From Microlunatus panaciterrae (GTDB lineage: Bacteria > Actinomycetota > Actinomycetes > Propionibacteriales > Propionibacteriaceae): a stretch of DNA of 64,000 bases. Location of the stretch: positions 1,364,001 through 1,428,000 of the forward strand of contig NZ_JAFBCF010000001.1 in NCBI RefSeq assembly GCF_016907535.1, written 5' to 3'. This document shows positions 24,135 through 33,694 of this stretch, piece after piece (position 1 is the first letter of the stretch; every line of letters starts with the position of its first letter). A program made the position numbers and the translations under genes. The notes beneath the pieces are model-generated. The model was not told the origin of the DNA. It made no database searches and worked only from the letters and a program-made list of their open reading frames with translations.

Positions 24135-25381
24135 GGGTTCAGGGGGTCAACGCAACGCTCTTTCTGTTGGGGGTGTTGTGATGGCTGGTGTTGGGCGTCC
24201 GAGGATTGCGGTGGAGGTGCAGCGTCGGTTCTGGCGTCTGGTGCGTGGGGGTGTGGCGGTGGAGGTGGCGGCGGGGAGTGTGGGGGTGTCGAGGGGCACT
24301 GCCGGTCGGTGGTTTCGTCATGCTGGCGGGGTGATTCCTTCGGTCGTCGGGGAGCCTTCGGGGCTGCGGTTGTCGTTTGCTGAGCGTGAGGAGATCGCGT
24401 GTCGTCGGGCGGCTGGTGGTGGGGTGCGTCAGATCGCTCGGGAGATCGGGCGCGATCCGGCCACGGTCAGTCGGGAGCTGCGCCGTGGTGCGGGCTGGTC
24501 GCGTAGTGGTTATCGTGCCTCGGTGGCTCAGGGTCAGGCGGATCGGCGGGCGGCTCGGCCGAAGGTGGCGAAGCTGGCAGCCGGGGCGCGGCTTCGAGAT
24601 GAGGTGCAATCTAGGCTGATGGCCAAGCACAGCCCGGCCCAGATCGCGGCCCGGCTGCGGGAGGACTTTCCCGACGATGCGGAGATGCGGGTGTCGCACG
24701 AGACGATCTACCAGTCGCTGTATGTCCAGGGCCGTGGGGCGCTGAGGCGAGAGCTCACCGGGTGTCTGCGGACCGGGCGGGCGCTGCGGAAGCCGCGCCG
24801 TGACCCGTCGGTGCGGCGTGGCCGGATCGCGAACATGGTCAACATCAGCGAGCGGCCCGCCGAGGTCGCCGACCGGGCCGTGCCGGGCCACTGGGAGGGT
24901 GACCTGATCATCGGGGAGAACTCCGCCTCGGCGATCGGCACCCTGGTCGAGCGGATGACCGGCTTCGTGTTGTTGCTGCACCTGCCCGGCCGGCACGGCG
25001 CGGTAGAGGTGGAGCAGCAGATGATCGCCACGATCGGGCAGCTGCCGAAGCTGCTCGCCAAGACCGTCACCTGGGACCAGGGAATCGAGATGGCCAACCA
25101 CGCCAACATCACCCTCGCCACCGACATCGCCATCTACTTCTGCGACCCGGCCTCACCCTGGCAGCGCGGCAGCAACGAGAACACCAACGGGCTGCTGCGC
25201 CAGTACTTCCCCAAAGGCACCGACCTGTCGGGCTACCACCCCGACTACCTCGACTACGTCGCCAACCAGCTCAACGACCGCCCCCGCAAACGACTCGACT
25301 GGAAAACCCCCAAAGAAGCCCTCAACGAACTACTCTCACAACCGATCGATCCACACGGTGTTGCGTTGACCAGTTGAATCC
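24135..25381 (+). mobile_element. IS30-family insertion sequence
   Basis: About 1.25 kb with 22-nt imperfect terminal inverted repeats (24135-24156 and 25360-25381, 18 of 22 identical), of which GGTCAACGCAAC is fully conserved. It carries one intact transposase gene whose stop codon lies inside the right repeat. No clear target duplication is visible, and the outer limit could be up to 10 nt further in. It separates two arms of a family-1 palindromic repeat, between the convergent glnR-like and membrane-protein genes. Confidence 0.88.
24181..25377 (+). CDS. IS30-family transposase
   Basis: 398 aa DDE transposase. N-terminal helix-turn-helix regions lie at about 10-50 and 64-110 (FAEREEIACRRAAGGGVRQIA, then SREL). 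The catalytic domain has GHWEGDLIIG (Asp241), VTWDQGIEM (Asp299) and RGSNENTNGLLRQYFPKGTD (Glu333), the IS30 D-D-33-E pattern. ATG 24181 lies 25 nt inside the left repeat. The frame is intact, so it is possibly active. Codon use in the first half is richer in GTG/GGG than the neighbours. Confidence 0.95.
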   Translation: MAGVGRPRIAVEVQRRFWRLVRGGVAVEVAAGSVGVSRGTAGRWFRHAGGVIPSVVGEPSGLRLSFAEREEIACRRAAGGGVRQIAREIGRDPATVSRELRRGAGWSRSGYRASVAQGQADRRAARPKVAKLAAGARLRDEVQSRLMAKHSPAQIAARLREDFPDDAEMRVSHETIYQSLYVQGRGALRRELTGCLRTGRALRKPRRDPSVRRGRIANMVNISERPAEVADRAVPGHWEGDLIIGENSASAIGTLVERMTGFVLLLHLPGRHGAVEVEQQMIATIGQLPKLLAKTVTWDQGIEMANHANITLATDIAIYFCDPASPWQRGSNENTNGLLRQYFPKGTDLSGYHPDYLDYVANQLNDRPRKRLDWKTPKEALNELLSQPIDPHGVALTS

Positions 25382-25403
25382 ACCGCCGTTTCGCGGCAGA
25401 ATT

Positions 25404-25474
25404 CTCGCGTTCTGATGAGTTCGAAGCAGGAAGCGCCACTCGCAGCCGAATTCTCGCGTTCTGATGAGTTTTCG
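25404..25474. repeat. Family-1 repeat arms, right of the IS element
   Basis: Two direct copies of CTCGCGTTCTGATGAGTT (25404-25421 and 25453-25474) 49 bp apart, both preceded by GAATT. They are complementary to the arm at 24089. The following bases to 25600 hold several GTACGGGAC-type short repeats and no gene. Confidence 0.85.
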
Positions 25475-25605
25475 ATCGGGGCAGGGGATGTATCGGGCGA
25501 CCGTACGGGACGTACGGGAGCGGGCTCACGTACGGGACGGGCGAACCTGGTGCACGGGACGGGCGGACCCGGGGTACGCGACGTAAGGGGGCGCGACGAC
25601 CCCGC

Positions 25606-26193
25606 TCAGTCCTCGTCGCCGGGGCGCGGGGCCCTGGGGTTGGCACGGCGCAGCAGGGCCCGCATGTGCGTCGGGACGGTCCCCGGCGGCCCGCTGGTCC
25701 GCAGGTACTGGACGCCGGCGCAGATCTGGGCCGCGATCATGGACAGCAGGGCGAAGGCCAGCAGCACCGAGGCGGTGGCGGACCAGCCAGCCGCACCGCT
25801 CGCGGCGACACATCCCCACAGACCGACGATCAGCACCAGATAGGACACCAGGTGCAGGATCCAGGAGATCCGCCGCAGCGGGACCAGGTCGACGTCGCGC
25901 TGTCCCTTCCACTCCGCCATCGCCCGGAGCCAGGCGAAGTGCTGGAAGGAGCAGATGAGCAGCAGCAGCACACTGCTGACCAAGGCCGTGACCATCGCCG
26001 CCCGCCCGGTGACGCTGGCGAAGCTCTGCGGATACGTCAGTTGAGCAGCCACCGTCAGGATGACGGCGACCAGAGCGAGCAGGTTGCCGACCTGGGTCAA
26101 CCGCAGATGCGGCGTCATCCTGGCGACGATGGCCGGCTGCTCTCTGGCGCCGTAGGCGCCGATGTCGTCCGGCCGGTACTGCTCATCACGCAT
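25606..26193 (-). CDS. Four-span membrane protein of unknown function
   Basis: 195 aa. Hydrophobic segments at about 36-54, 64-85, 107-128 and 135-155 (VGNLLALVAVILTVAAQL, MVTALVSSVLLLLICSF, ILHLVSYLVLIVGLWGCVA, ASVLLAFALLSMIAAQI) predict four helices. The soluble ends are charged. No family is recognised. ATG 26193 overlaps the end of the adjacent oxidoreductase gene by 8 nt, so it is translated from the same operon as the two Gfo/Idh/MocA genes and may be their membrane partner or a transporter accessory. Confidence 0.75.
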   Translation of the reverse strand: MRDEQYRPDDIGAYGAREQPAIVARMTPHLRLTQVGNLLALVAVILTVAAQLTYPQSFASVTGRAAMVTALVSSVLLLLICSFQHFAWLRAMAEWKGQRDVDLVPLRRISWILHLVSYLVLIVGLWGCVAASGAAGWSATASVLLAFALLSMIAAQICAGVQYLRTSGPPGTVPTHMRALLRRANPRAPRPGDED

Positions 26194-27229
26194 GGGCTGA
26201 GTTTCCCAGGTCCACCGCCACCGGAGCGTTCTGCTCGTCCGAGCGGTAGGCGGCCAGCGCGATCGCCGTGGCCAGCAGCCCATCGCGACCCGACGGCGTC
26301 GGCTGGCGGCGTTCGCGGATCGAGGTCAGGAACTCCCGCACCATCTCCCGGTTGGGGTCGGCACCGAACCGGAGCCACTTGGTCTGCTGGCTGGTGGCCA
26401 GCATCTGCTCGCCGAAGGGATCGGCCTGCACCACGCCGTCGGTGCCGACCACCTCCAGGGTCAGCCCGCCCCAGACCGGGTAGTGGCCGAGACGGCTCCA
26501 GGAGGCGTCGATGTTGGCGATGGTGCCGTCGGAGAACGTGATCGACACCAGCCCGCCGGTGTCGATGTTGTGCTGGGGCGAGATCATCCGGTTGGTTTGG
26601 GCGTACACGGTGGTCGGGATCGCACCCGTCAGCCAGCACATCAGGTCGGCCAGGTGCACGGTGTGGTCCATCACGCAGCCGCCACCGGCGAGGTCCTTGT
26701 CAGCGAACCAGCCACCCGGGCAGCTGCCCGGGTTGGCTCCGGACAGGGCCGCGATCTTGCCCAGCCGACCGCCGTGCGCGAGTGCGGCCACGGTGATGAT
26801 CTGGGGCGCGAACCGGAGCGGGAAGGCGGTCATCAGGCCGACGCCGGCCCGGTCACAGGCGTCGATCATCGCCAGCCCGTCCTCCACCGAGGTGGCCAGC
26901 GGCTTCTCGGTCAGCACATAGGCGCCGGCTGCTGCGGCACGTTCGGTCAGCTTGCGGTGCTCGGAGTTCTCCGCGCAGATCACCACGCCGTCGAGGTCGC
27001 GGGCCAGCAGCGCCTCGTAGTCGCCGACGAACTCCACCCCGGCCGCGGCCGACGAGCTCGCACCGCGGGCCGGGTCAAGGTCGGCGGCCAGCACCTCGGC
27101 CCCGAGCGCCTTGAGCAGCGACACCAGGCCCGGGGCGTGGACATGGGCGTACGACATCACGCCGATCCGCAATCCCGTACCCGGCAGCTTGAGGCCGGTC
27201 ATTGTCTGCTTTTGCTGCTCGTTCACCAT
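26186..27229 (-). CDS. Gfo/Idh/MocA family oxidoreductase (second of pair)
   Basis: 347 aa NAD(P)-dependent dehydrogenase. The Rossmann part (about 20-145) contains EVLAADLDPARG, VVICAENSEHRKL and LTEKPLATSVEDG (the EKP catalytic Lys). The C-terminal alpha/beta domain holds GGGCVMDHTVHLADLMCWLTG, with D and H at the usual catalytic positions. The glycine motif is atypical (RIGVMSYAHVHAPG). It is expected to oxidise a sugar, inositol or derivative. It overlaps the upstream paralogue by 7 nt. ATG 27229 is supported by AGGAG. Confidence 0.88.
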   Translation of the reverse strand: MVNEQQKQTMTGLKLPGTGLRIGVMSYAHVHAPGLVSLLKALGAEVLAADLDPARGASSSAAAGVEFVGDYEALLARDLDGVVICAENSEHRKLTERAAAAGAYVLTEKPLATSVEDGLAMIDACDRAGVGLMTAFPLRFAPQIITVAALAHGGRLGKIAALSGANPGSCPGGWFADKDLAGGGCVMDHTVHLADLMCWLTGAIPTTVYAQTNRMISPQHNIDTGGLVSITFSDGTIANIDASWSRLGHYPVWGGLTLEVVGTDGVVQADPFGEQMLATSQQTKWLRFGADPNREMVREFLTSIRERRQPTPSGRDGLLATAIALAAYRSDEQNAPVAVDLGNSAHA

Positions 27230-28248
27230 GTCGCTCCTGCCATTGCCTGCCAGCTTGTTGCGGACCGCTGCATGTCTGAGGGCAGCGGCTCGGGTACCTG
27301 CGCCTGTCCGGTGCGGGCGGACTCCCGTACGGCGATGGCCACCGACAGAGCGGCGATCGCATCCACCGGGTCGACCCTCGACGGGGCGCCGAAGGCAACC
27401 GCGGCGAGCAGCTCCTTCAGCTCGGCGGCGAACGGCGTTGCGCCGGCCATCACCGGCAGCAGCCCTGCGGTGCCCAACAGGTCGGGCCGGTCGGCCCGCA
27501 GCGAGGAGTGGTCCTGGTTGTCATGGTTGATGATGCCGTCGGTGCAGGCGATCTCGAAGGAGGTCTCGAACCCGCCCGCCAATCCCCAGCACGCGTTCAG
27601 CTGGGTGAGTGCCCCGCTGGTATGGGTCAGGGTGGCGTACGCCTGCGTCTGGGCGCCGCCGTACTTCGGCAGTCCGGCCTGGGCGAACACCCGCTCCACG
27701 TCACCGGCGAACCAGATCGCCTGGTCGATGTCGTGGATCATCAGGTCGACCGCGATGCCGCCCGACAACGCCTCGTCGTGCATCCACTCGTTGCTCCGCG
27801 GCTGCGCGCTGGCTCGACGGAACCGCAGTACCGCCGGCTCGCCGTACTCGCCGGTCGACACTGCCCGGTGCGCCGACTCGTACTCGCCGAAGAACCGCAC
27901 CACCTGGCCGATCTGCAGCGGGACGTCGCGCTCGCGGCAGTAACGCAGCGTGTCGACCGCCTCGGCGACGGTCAGGGCCAGCGGCTTCTCGCAGATGATC
28001 CGGAGCCCCGCGTCGGCCGCGGCGCGGATGATCTCCGGATGCGTGTAGCTGGGGGTGCAGATGTCGACGACGTCGACGGCGGACAGGATCGACTCGAGCG
28101 AGTCGTGGGGGGTCACCCCGGCCGGCACCGGCTTCTCGGGCAGGTGGTCGTAGCCGTGGATCTCCAGATCCATCTCCTGCCCGACCACCTCCCAGGCCGC
28201 CAGGTGTGCTGCCGAGATACCGCCTAGGCCAATCACTCCGATGCGCAT
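27223..28248 (-). CDS. Gfo/Idh/MocA family oxidoreductase (first of pair)
   Basis: 341 aa. MRIGVIGLGGISAAHLAAW is a canonical Rossmann motif, CEKPLALTVAEAVDTL carries the catalytic Lys, and GGIAVDLMIHDIDQAIWFAG carries the D/H pair. It is probably a cytoplasmic sugar or polyol dehydrogenase. It heads an overlapping three-gene operon with a second, diverged family member and a membrane protein. The two dehydrogenases differ clearly, so this is not a recent duplication. It diverges from mshD. The substrate is unknown. Confidence 0.9.
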   Translation of the reverse strand: MRIGVIGLGGISAAHLAAWEVVGQEMDLEIHGYDHLPEKPVPAGVTPHDSLESILSAVDVVDICTPSYTHPEIIRAAADAGLRIICEKPLALTVAEAVDTLRYCRERDVPLQIGQVVRFFGEYESAHRAVSTGEYGEPAVLRFRRASAQPRSNEWMHDEALSGGIAVDLMIHDIDQAIWFAGDVERVFAQAGLPKYGGAQTQAYATLTHTSGALTQLNACWGLAGGFETSFEIACTDGIINHDNQDHSSLRADRPDLLGTAGLLPVMAGATPFAAELKELLAAVAFGAPSRVDPVDAIAALSVAIAVRESARTGQAQVPEPLPSDMQRSATSWQAMAGATW

Positions 28249-28320
28249 GGCCAACCAGCATAGATCGGCCCTGCCGCGCCCTCCCACCGAGGTGCGCCCG
28301 GCCGGACCGTCCTCAGGCAC

Positions 28321-28326
28321 TACCGT
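28321..28326 (+). promoter_or_regulatory. -10-like hexamer of mshD (leaderless start)
   Basis: TACCGT, 6 nt before ATG 28333. This favours ATG 28333 over TTG 28327. Confidence 0.5.
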
Positions 28327-28332
28327 TTGGAC

Positions 28333-29259
28333 ATGATCACGGTGACCGCTGAGCTGACCGAGGAGCAGCGCCGCCAGATCCTGCACCTGGTGGCCGCCGC
28401 CGACCGCGTCGACGGCTTCTCGGCGCTGAACGAGGCGGGGCTGCTGGCGCTGCGACATCCGGCCGGTGACGTCTGCCACCTCGTCGCCACGGAGGCCGGC
28501 GAGCTCGTCGGCTACGCCCAGCTGCACCATGATCGTCCGACCTCGACCGGAGAGCTGGTGGTCGCACCGGGGCGACGCGGCCAAGGGGTGGGTCATCAGC
28601 TGCTGGTAGCCCTGGTCGGGCAGGCCCGGTCCCCGCTGCAGATCTGGGCCATCGGTGACTCGGCGGCGGCCCGTCGGTTGGCTGAACGGGAGGGGTTCCA
28701 CCGGGTCCGGGAGCTGTTGATCATGCGCCGACGGCTCGTCCAGCTGCCGCCCACCCCGCCGCTACCGGCCGGCGTCCGGATCCGTACCTTCGAGGTCGGC
28801 CGCGACGAGACGAGCTGGCTTCGGCTGAACGCGGTCGCCTTCGCCCACCATCCCGAGCAGGGCCGGCTCACCCGGGCTGACCTGGCCGTCCGGTTGGCCG
28901 AGGACTGGTTCGACCCGGCCGGCTTCTTCCTGGCCGAACGCGGCCAGGAGCTGGTCGGCTTCCACTGGACCAAGCAGCATCCGGGCCGCCTCGGCGAGGT
29001 GTACGTCCTCGGTGTCGACCCGACGGCCGGCGGCGGCGGACTGGGCCGGGCCCTGCTGGTGCACGGGCTGCAGCACCTGGCGGCGGTCGGCAATACCGAG
29101 GTGGAGCTCTACGTCGAGGCGGACCACGAGCGCGCTGTGCGGCTGTACAGCGGGTACGGCTTCGAGGTCACGAACCGGGACGTGATGTACGCGCTGCAAG
29201 ATAGCCTCGATGGCAACGGGCCGCATACGATGCAGACCCAGACACTGCAGGAGAGCTGA
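28333..29259 (+). CDS. mshD: Mycothiol synthase
   Basis: 308 aa. Acetylates Cys-GlcN-Ins with acetyl-CoA, the last step of mycothiol synthesis. Two GNAT domains: the N-terminal half has [21 protein letters not shown] (about 76-95), and the C-terminal half has [25 protein letters not shown], then [29 protein letters not shown], the diagnostic MshD end. Its stop overlaps the ppk start (TGATG), so it leads an operon with ppk and the Nudix gene. In mycobacteria mshD sits beside glnR and phosphate genes, consistent with this layout after removal of the inserted genes. Confidence 0.95.
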   Translation: MITVTAELTEEQRRQILHLVAAADRVDGFSALNEAGLLALRHPAGDVCHLVATEAGELVGYAQLHHDRPTSTGELVVAPGRRGQGVGHQLLVALVGQARSPLQIWAIGDSAAARRLAEREGFHRVRELLIMRRRLVQLPPTPPLPAGVRIRTFEVGRDETSWLRLNAVAFAHHPEQGRLTRADLAVRLAEDWFDPAGFFLAERGQELVGFHWTKQHPGRLGEVYVLGVDPTAGGGGLGRALLVHGLQHLAAVGNTEVELYVEADHERAVRLYSGYGFEVTNRDVMYALQDSLDGNGPHTMQTQTLQES

Positions 29260-31400
29260 TGGACTCGATCGACACCGAGTACGTGGCCGCGGAGGCGCGG
29301 ACCGGGCGCGACCTCGAGACGACGGCCGACTTCTCCCTCCCGCAGGACCGTTTCTCCGACCGCGAGCTCTCCTGGCTGGCCTTCAACAATCGGGTGCTCG
29401 ACCTGGCCAAGGACCGCGACCGGGTGCCGCTGCTCGAGCGGGCGAACTTCCTGGCGATCTTCTCCTCCAACCTGGACGAGTTCTTCATGGTCCGTGTGGC
29501 CGGCCTGAAACGCCGGATCGCGGCCGGCGTGGCCGTGCCCACGGTGAGCGGCCTGATGCCGAGGGAGGTGCACTCGGCCATCCTGAGCAAGACGCGCGAG
29601 CTGGTGCTCGAGCAGGCCCGGGTGTTCCAGCAGGAGGTCCGCCCCGAGCTTGCCGAACACGGGATCGAGATCCTGCGCTGGGACGAGCTGGACGCCGGCG
29701 AGAAGGACCGGATGAACGAGCTCTTCGCGGAACGGATCTTCCCGGTGCTGACCCCGCTCGCGGTCGATCCGTCACACCCGTTCCCCTATATCTCCGGACT
29801 GTCGATCAACCTGGCGGTGCTGGTGAAGAATCCCGAGACCGGGGTGCGGCAGTTCGCCAGGGTCAAGGTGCCGACCGTGCTGCCACGGTTCCTGCTGCTG
29901 TCCGAGGGGCGCTACGTGCCGCTCGAGGACGTCATCGCCCGGCACCTCGACCAGCTCTTCAGCGGCATGCAGGTGGTTCAGCACCACACTTTCCGTGTCA
30001 CCCGGAACGAGGACGTCGAGGTCGAGGAGGACGACGCCGAGAACCTGCTGCTCGCGCTGGAGAAGGAGCTGCTGCGGCGCAAGGTGGGCCGCCCGCCGGT
30101 CCGGCTGGAGGTCGAGGACGACATCGACCCGAAGATGCTCGAGCTGTTGATGAGCGAGCTGGACATCAGTGAGAAGGAGGTCTTCCCGCTGCCGGGTCCG
30201 CTGGACCTGCGCGGGCTGTTCTCGCTCACCGGGATGGATCGGGCCGAGCTGAAGTACCCCGCCTTTCTGCCGTCCACCCATCCGCACCTGGCCGAGGTGG
30301 AGACCGCCCAGCCGGCCGACATGTTCGCTGCGCTGAAGCAACGCGACGTGCTGCTGCACCATCCGTACGACTCGTTCGCAACCAGTGTGCAGCGGTTCAT
30401 CGAGCAGGCGGCGGCCGACCCGCACGTTCTGGCGATCAAGCAGACGCTGTATCGGACCTCAGGCGACTCCCCCATCGTCGATGCCCTGGTCGAGGCGGCG
30501 TTGGCCGGCAAGCAGGTGCTCACCCTGGTGGAGATCAAGGCGCGCTTCGACGAGCAGGCCAACATCGGCTGGGCCCGAACGCTTGAGCAGGCCGGCTGCC
30601 ATGTGGTGTACGGGGTGGTCGGGCTGAAGACGCACTGCAAGCTGTCGATGGTGGTGCGCGACGAGCCGGACGGGCTGCGTCGCTATGCGCACATCGGGAC
30701 CGGGAACTACAACCCGAAGACGGCCCGGATGTATGAGGACATGGGGTTGCTGACCGCGAACCCGATCGTCACCGAGGACATCGGCCGGCTCTTCAACCAC
30801 CTGTCCGGAATGTCTCAGGAGACCCAGTACCGACGGTTGCTGGTGGCACCGCACGGGATCCGCACCGGCCTGCTGGACCGGATCAACAACGAGATCGCCA
30901 ACCACGAGGACGGCAAACCGGCCGGGATCAAGATCAAGGTCAACTCGCTGGTGGACGAGGCCATCTCCGACGCGCTCTACCGTGCCTCGCAGGCCGGTGT
31001 CAGCGTGGACCTGTGGGTCCGCGGGATCTGCACCATCCGGCCGGGTGTCCCCGGTCTGAGTGACAACATCCGGGTCCGCAGCATCCTGGGCCGCTTCCTC
31101 GAGCACAGTCGGCTGTTCTGGTTCGCCAACGGTGGTCAACCCACCGTCGGCATCGGGTCGGCCGACCTGATGCACCGCAACCTCGACCGGAGAGTCGAGG
31201 TGCTGGTGTCGATCACCAACGCCGCGCACATCCAGGAGATCAGCGAGCTCTTTGACATCGCCTTCGACCAGGAAACGGTCGCCTGGGAGCTGGACGCCGA
31301 TGACATCTGGACCCCCCGCACCACCGACGGTGACCACAACCCGCTGATCGACATGCAGGAGTTCCTGATCACGGCCAAGAGCCGACGCCGCTCGAAATGA
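29259..31400 (+). CDS. ppk1: Polyphosphate kinase 1
   Basis: 713 aa. Reversibly polymerises the gamma-phosphate of ATP into polyphosphate. N-terminal, head and two phospholipase-D-like catalytic domains are all present: [17 protein letters not shown] (about 32-48), [49 protein letters not shown] (HxK motif with the phosphorylated His region), [27 protein letters not shown], and [31 protein letters not shown] near the C-terminus. ATG 29259 follows AGGAGAG and overlaps the mshD stop. It is followed directly by the Nudix-phosphatase gene (ATGA) and then pstSCAB, forming a phosphate storage and uptake cluster. Confidence 0.97.
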   Translation: MDSIDTEYVAAEARTGRDLETTADFSLPQDRFSDRELSWLAFNNRVLDLAKDRDRVPLLERANFLAIFSSNLDEFFMVRVAGLKRRIAAGVAVPTVSGLMPREVHSAILSKTRELVLEQARVFQQEVRPELAEHGIEILRWDELDAGEKDRMNELFAERIFPVLTPLAVDPSHPFPYISGLSINLAVLVKNPETGVRQFARVKVPTVLPRFLLLSEGRYVPLEDVIARHLDQLFSGMQVVQHHTFRVTRNEDVEVEEDDAENLLLALEKELLRRKVGRPPVRLEVEDDIDPKMLELLMSELDISEKEVFPLPGPLDLRGLFSLTGMDRAELKYPAFLPSTHPHLAEVETAQPADMFAALKQRDVLLHHPYDSFATSVQRFIEQAAADPHVLAIKQTLYRTSGDSPIVDALVEAALAGKQVLTLVEIKARFDEQANIGWARTLEQAGCHVVYGVVGLKTHCKLSMVVRDEPDGLRRYAHIGTGNYNPKTARMYEDMGLLTANPIVTEDIGRLFNHLSGMSQETQYRRLLVAPHGIRTGLLDRINNEIANHEDGKPAGIKIKVNSLVDEAISDALYRASQAGVSVDLWVRGICTIRPGVPGLSDNIRVRSILGRFLEHSRLFWFANGGQPTVGIGSADLMHRNLDRRVEVLVSITNAAHIQEISELFDIAFDQETVAWELDADDIWTPRTTDGDHNPLIDMQEFLITAKSRRRSK

Positions 31401-32275
31401 GGGACGTCCTCGCCGGTGGGGCCGTGGTGACGCGCGTCAACCAGACGCGTGGCACCGAGGTGGTGATCATCCACCGGCAGCGCTACAACGACTGGAGCCT
31501 GCCGAAGGGCAAGCTCGACCCCGGGGAGCCGATCCCTGCTGCGGCCGTCCGTGAGGTGATGGAGGAGACCGGAGTCACCATCAGGCTGGGCGCGCCGCTG
31601 GACACGGTCCGCTACAACGCCGGCAAGAACGGCATGAAACGGGTCTCCTACTGGACCGGCACCGTGCTCGACGTCATTCCGCGCGCGCCCGACGAAGAGG
31701 TCGACGTGGTGTCCTGGCTGCCGATCAAGGCGGCTTTGGCCCGGTTGACCCGCGATCACGACAGGATGCTGCTGCAGCAGGCGATGGAGCAGCCGGCGAC
31801 CACGCCGTTGATCATCATCCGGCACGGCAAGGCGATGGACCGCAAGGACTGGTCCCACCCTGACCCGGCTCGGCCGATCAGTGCCCGCGGCCGCCGCGAG
31901 GCCGTCGGGCTGATCCCGATACTGAAGGCCTACGGGGTGACCGAGCTGATCAGCTCCACCTCTGCGCGCTGCGTCAGCACCCTACTGCCGTACGCGCAGC
32001 GGCAGAACCTGGTGATCGAACGTCGCGGCCTGCTGAGCGAGGAGGAGGGCGGCGAGGACGAGAAGGGAGTTCAGCGGCTGATGCGGAGCATCGCCGCCCA
32101 GGCCGCCGAATCAGGCCAGCCGACGGCGGTCTGCGGCCACCGTCCGGTGCTGCCGCAGATGCTCGCCGCGCTGGACATCGTGCCACGCCCGATGGCACCC
32201 GGTGAGTGCATCGTGGCCCATCTGACAGCCGACGGCGCGACCCACGCCATGGAGCACTACCGCCCGCAGGCCTGA
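31397..32275 (+). CDS. mutT1: Nudix hydrolase-histidine phosphatase fusion (MutT1-like)
   Basis: 292 aa. The N-terminal Nudix box runs from Gly38 to Val60 ([20 protein letters not shown], then TGV), matching GX5EX7REUXEEXGU. The C-terminal histidine phosphatase starts at IIIRHGK (RHG 142-144) with later [10 protein letters not shown] and AVCGHRPVL. Mycobacterial MutT1 has the same two-domain plan and hydrolyses 8-oxo-GTP and diadenosine polyphosphates, and it also lies next to ppk1 as I recall. It is translationally coupled to ppk1. Nucleotide-pool cleansing is the likely role. Confidence 0.92.
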   Translation: MRDVLAGGAVVTRVNQTRGTEVVIIHRQRYNDWSLPKGKLDPGEPIPAAAVREVMEETGVTIRLGAPLDTVRYNAGKNGMKRVSYWTGTVLDVIPRAPDEEVDVVSWLPIKAALARLTRDHDRMLLQQAMEQPATTPLIIIRHGKAMDRKDWSHPDPARPISARGRREAVGLIPILKAYGVTELISSTSARCVSTLLPYAQRQNLVIERRGLLSEEEGGEDEKGVQRLMRSIAAQAAESGQPTAVCGHRPVLPQMLAALDIVPRPMAPGECIVAHLTADGATHAMEHYRPQA

Positions 32276-32302
32276 GCCCACCGCGAACACCGGGCGCGGG
32301 CT

Positions 32303-32330
32303 CACCCTGGACTGACCCTCCACCAGGGTG
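32303..32330 (+). terminator. Possible terminator after the ppk operon
   Basis: CACCCTGG (32303-32310) pairs with CCAGGGTG (32323-32330) across a 12-nt loop, between the Nudix stop and the PHO box. The stem is modest and no U tract follows. Confidence 0.45.
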
Positions 32331-32363
32331 CCGACCAGGCGCAGCGCCGACTGCACGCAGACC

Positions 32364-32407
32364 ATTCACCTTCCGTTCATCTCGGCAGCGGATTCTGGTC
32401 ACCTCCG
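32364..32407 (+). promoter_or_regulatory. PHO box upstream of pstS
   Basis: Units in exact 11-nt phase: ATTCACCTTCC (32364), GTTCATCTCGG (32375), a degenerate CAGCGGATTCT (32386) and GGTCACCTCCG (32397). They fit the actinobacterial PhoP direct-repeat consensus GTTCACC/GGTCAYY. The site lies 64-107 nt before the pstS start, so PhoP activation under phosphate limitation is expected. Confidence 0.75.
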
Positions 32408-32470
32408 CTCCGTACGTTCACGCGCAGTAGGGGGCATCGGGCCCCCCATGCCTCCGAAGGAACAACAGAC

Positions 32471-33616
32471 GTGACGATGAACCGCCCAACCGCTTCTCGT
32501 TTGGCCAAGCTGGCCGCTGTCGCCGCACTGGGCACGTTGAGCCTCGCAGCCTGCGGCTCCGATCCCGTCGCCACCAACGGAAGCGAGCCCGGCGGCTCGA
32601 CTTCCTCCTCGTCCTCCAACCTCGCCTGTCCTGCCGGCAGCCTGACGGCCGAGGGATCGACCGCCCAGGGCAACGCCATCGCCGAGATCATCTCCGCCTA
32701 CGGCTCGGCCTGCTCCGACAAGGCCACCATCGAGTACAACGGCACCGGCTCCGGTGCCGGCATCAAGTCCTTCTACAACGGTCTGGTGGACTTCGCCGGC
32801 TCCGACTCGGCGCTGAAGAGCGAGGAGAAGGACGGTGTCGTCGAAACCGACAAGGCCAAGCAGCGCTGCCAGGGCAACGAGGCCTGGAACATCCCGATGG
32901 TCGTCGGACCGATCGCTGTCGCCTACAACGTGGACGGTGTCGACAAGCTCGTGCTCACCCCGGAGGTGCTGTCGGGCATCTTCAACGGCACCATCAAGAC
33001 TTGGGACGACCCGAAGATCGCCGCCCTCAACGACGGAGTGACGCTGCCGAAGGCCAACATCACGGTGTTCTTCCGCTCCGACGAGTCGGGTACGACGGAG
33101 AACTTCACCAAGTTCCTCTCCGGCGCCGGCAAGGGCGCCTGGAAGCAGGAGCCGGGCAAGAAGTGGACCGGCACCGGAGAGGGCAAGAACAAGTCCTCCG
33201 GCGTCGCGCAGGGTGTCACCTCGACCAAGAACTCCATCTCCTACATGGAGTGGAGCTACGCCAGGGACAACAAGCTGAAGACGGCCCAGATCGACAACGG
33301 CGCCGGACCGGTCGAGCTGACCGGTGAGGCGGTGGCCGAGGCTGTTGCCGAGGCGAAGGTCAAGGGCACCGGCAACGACCTGGCCCTCGACATCAAGTAC
33401 GCCGACACCGCCAAGGGCGCCTACCCGGCCCTGTTGGTGACCTACGAGATCGTCTGCAGCAAGGGCCTGGACGCTGGCAAGACGGCCCTGGTCAAGGACT
33501 TCCTCGGGTTCTTCGCCAGCTCCGAGAGCCAGAAGTCGCTCGAGGAGATCGGCTACGCACCGCTGCCGGCCCAGCTGCAGACCAAGGTCACGGCCTCCAT
33601 CGCCGCGATCCAGTGA
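32471..33616 (+). CDS. pstS: Phosphate ABC transporter substrate-binding lipoprotein
   Basis: 381 aa. A signal peptide with lipobox LSLAAC (Cys near residue 27) is followed by a Ser/Gly linker. The binding domain shows LTAEGSTAQGNAIAE and YNGTGSGAGIKSFYNGLVDFAGSDSAL, then TVFFRSDESGTTENFTKFL, the phosphate-binding loops of PstS. It captures inorganic phosphate outside the membrane for PstCAB. It starts at GTG 32471 after GAAGGAAC; ATG 32477 is an alternative. It is preceded by a PHO box and followed by a strong stem before pstC that may raise its relative expression. Confidence 0.96.
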   Translation: MTMNRPTASRLAKLAAVAALGTLSLAACGSDPVATNGSEPGGSTSSSSSNLACPAGSLTAEGSTAQGNAIAEIISAYGSACSDKATIEYNGTGSGAGIKSFYNGLVDFAGSDSALKSEEKDGVVETDKAKQRCQGNEAWNIPMVVGPIAVAYNVDGVDKLVLTPEVLSGIFNGTIKTWDDPKIAALNDGVTLPKANITVFFRSDESGTTENFTKFLSGAGKGAWKQEPGKKWTGTGEGKNKSSGVAQGVTSTKNSISYMEWSYARDNKLKTAQIDNGAGPVELTGEAVAEAVAEAKVKGTGNDLALDIKYADTAKGAYPALLVTYEIVCSKGLDAGKTALVKDFLGFFASSESQKSLEEIGYAPLPAQLQTKVTASIAAIQ

Positions 33617-33637
33617 TCGGCTGACGACCACCCGTGG

Positions 33638-33671
33638 TCGTCCCGCCGCCCGCGTCGCGGGGGCGGGACGA
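33638..33671 (+). promoter_or_regulatory. Strong stem-loop in the pstS-pstC spacer
   Basis: TCGTCCCGCC (33638-33647) pairs with GGCGGGACGA (33662-33671), with an inner CCCGC/GCGGG extension, about 15 pairs in all. An 18-nt palindrome (33624-33641) abuts it. It is either a partial terminator or a 3' stabiliser that keeps pstS mRNA in excess over pstCAB. Confidence 0.55.
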
Positions 33672-33694
33672 CCTCGACCGAGCAGGAAGTGCAC

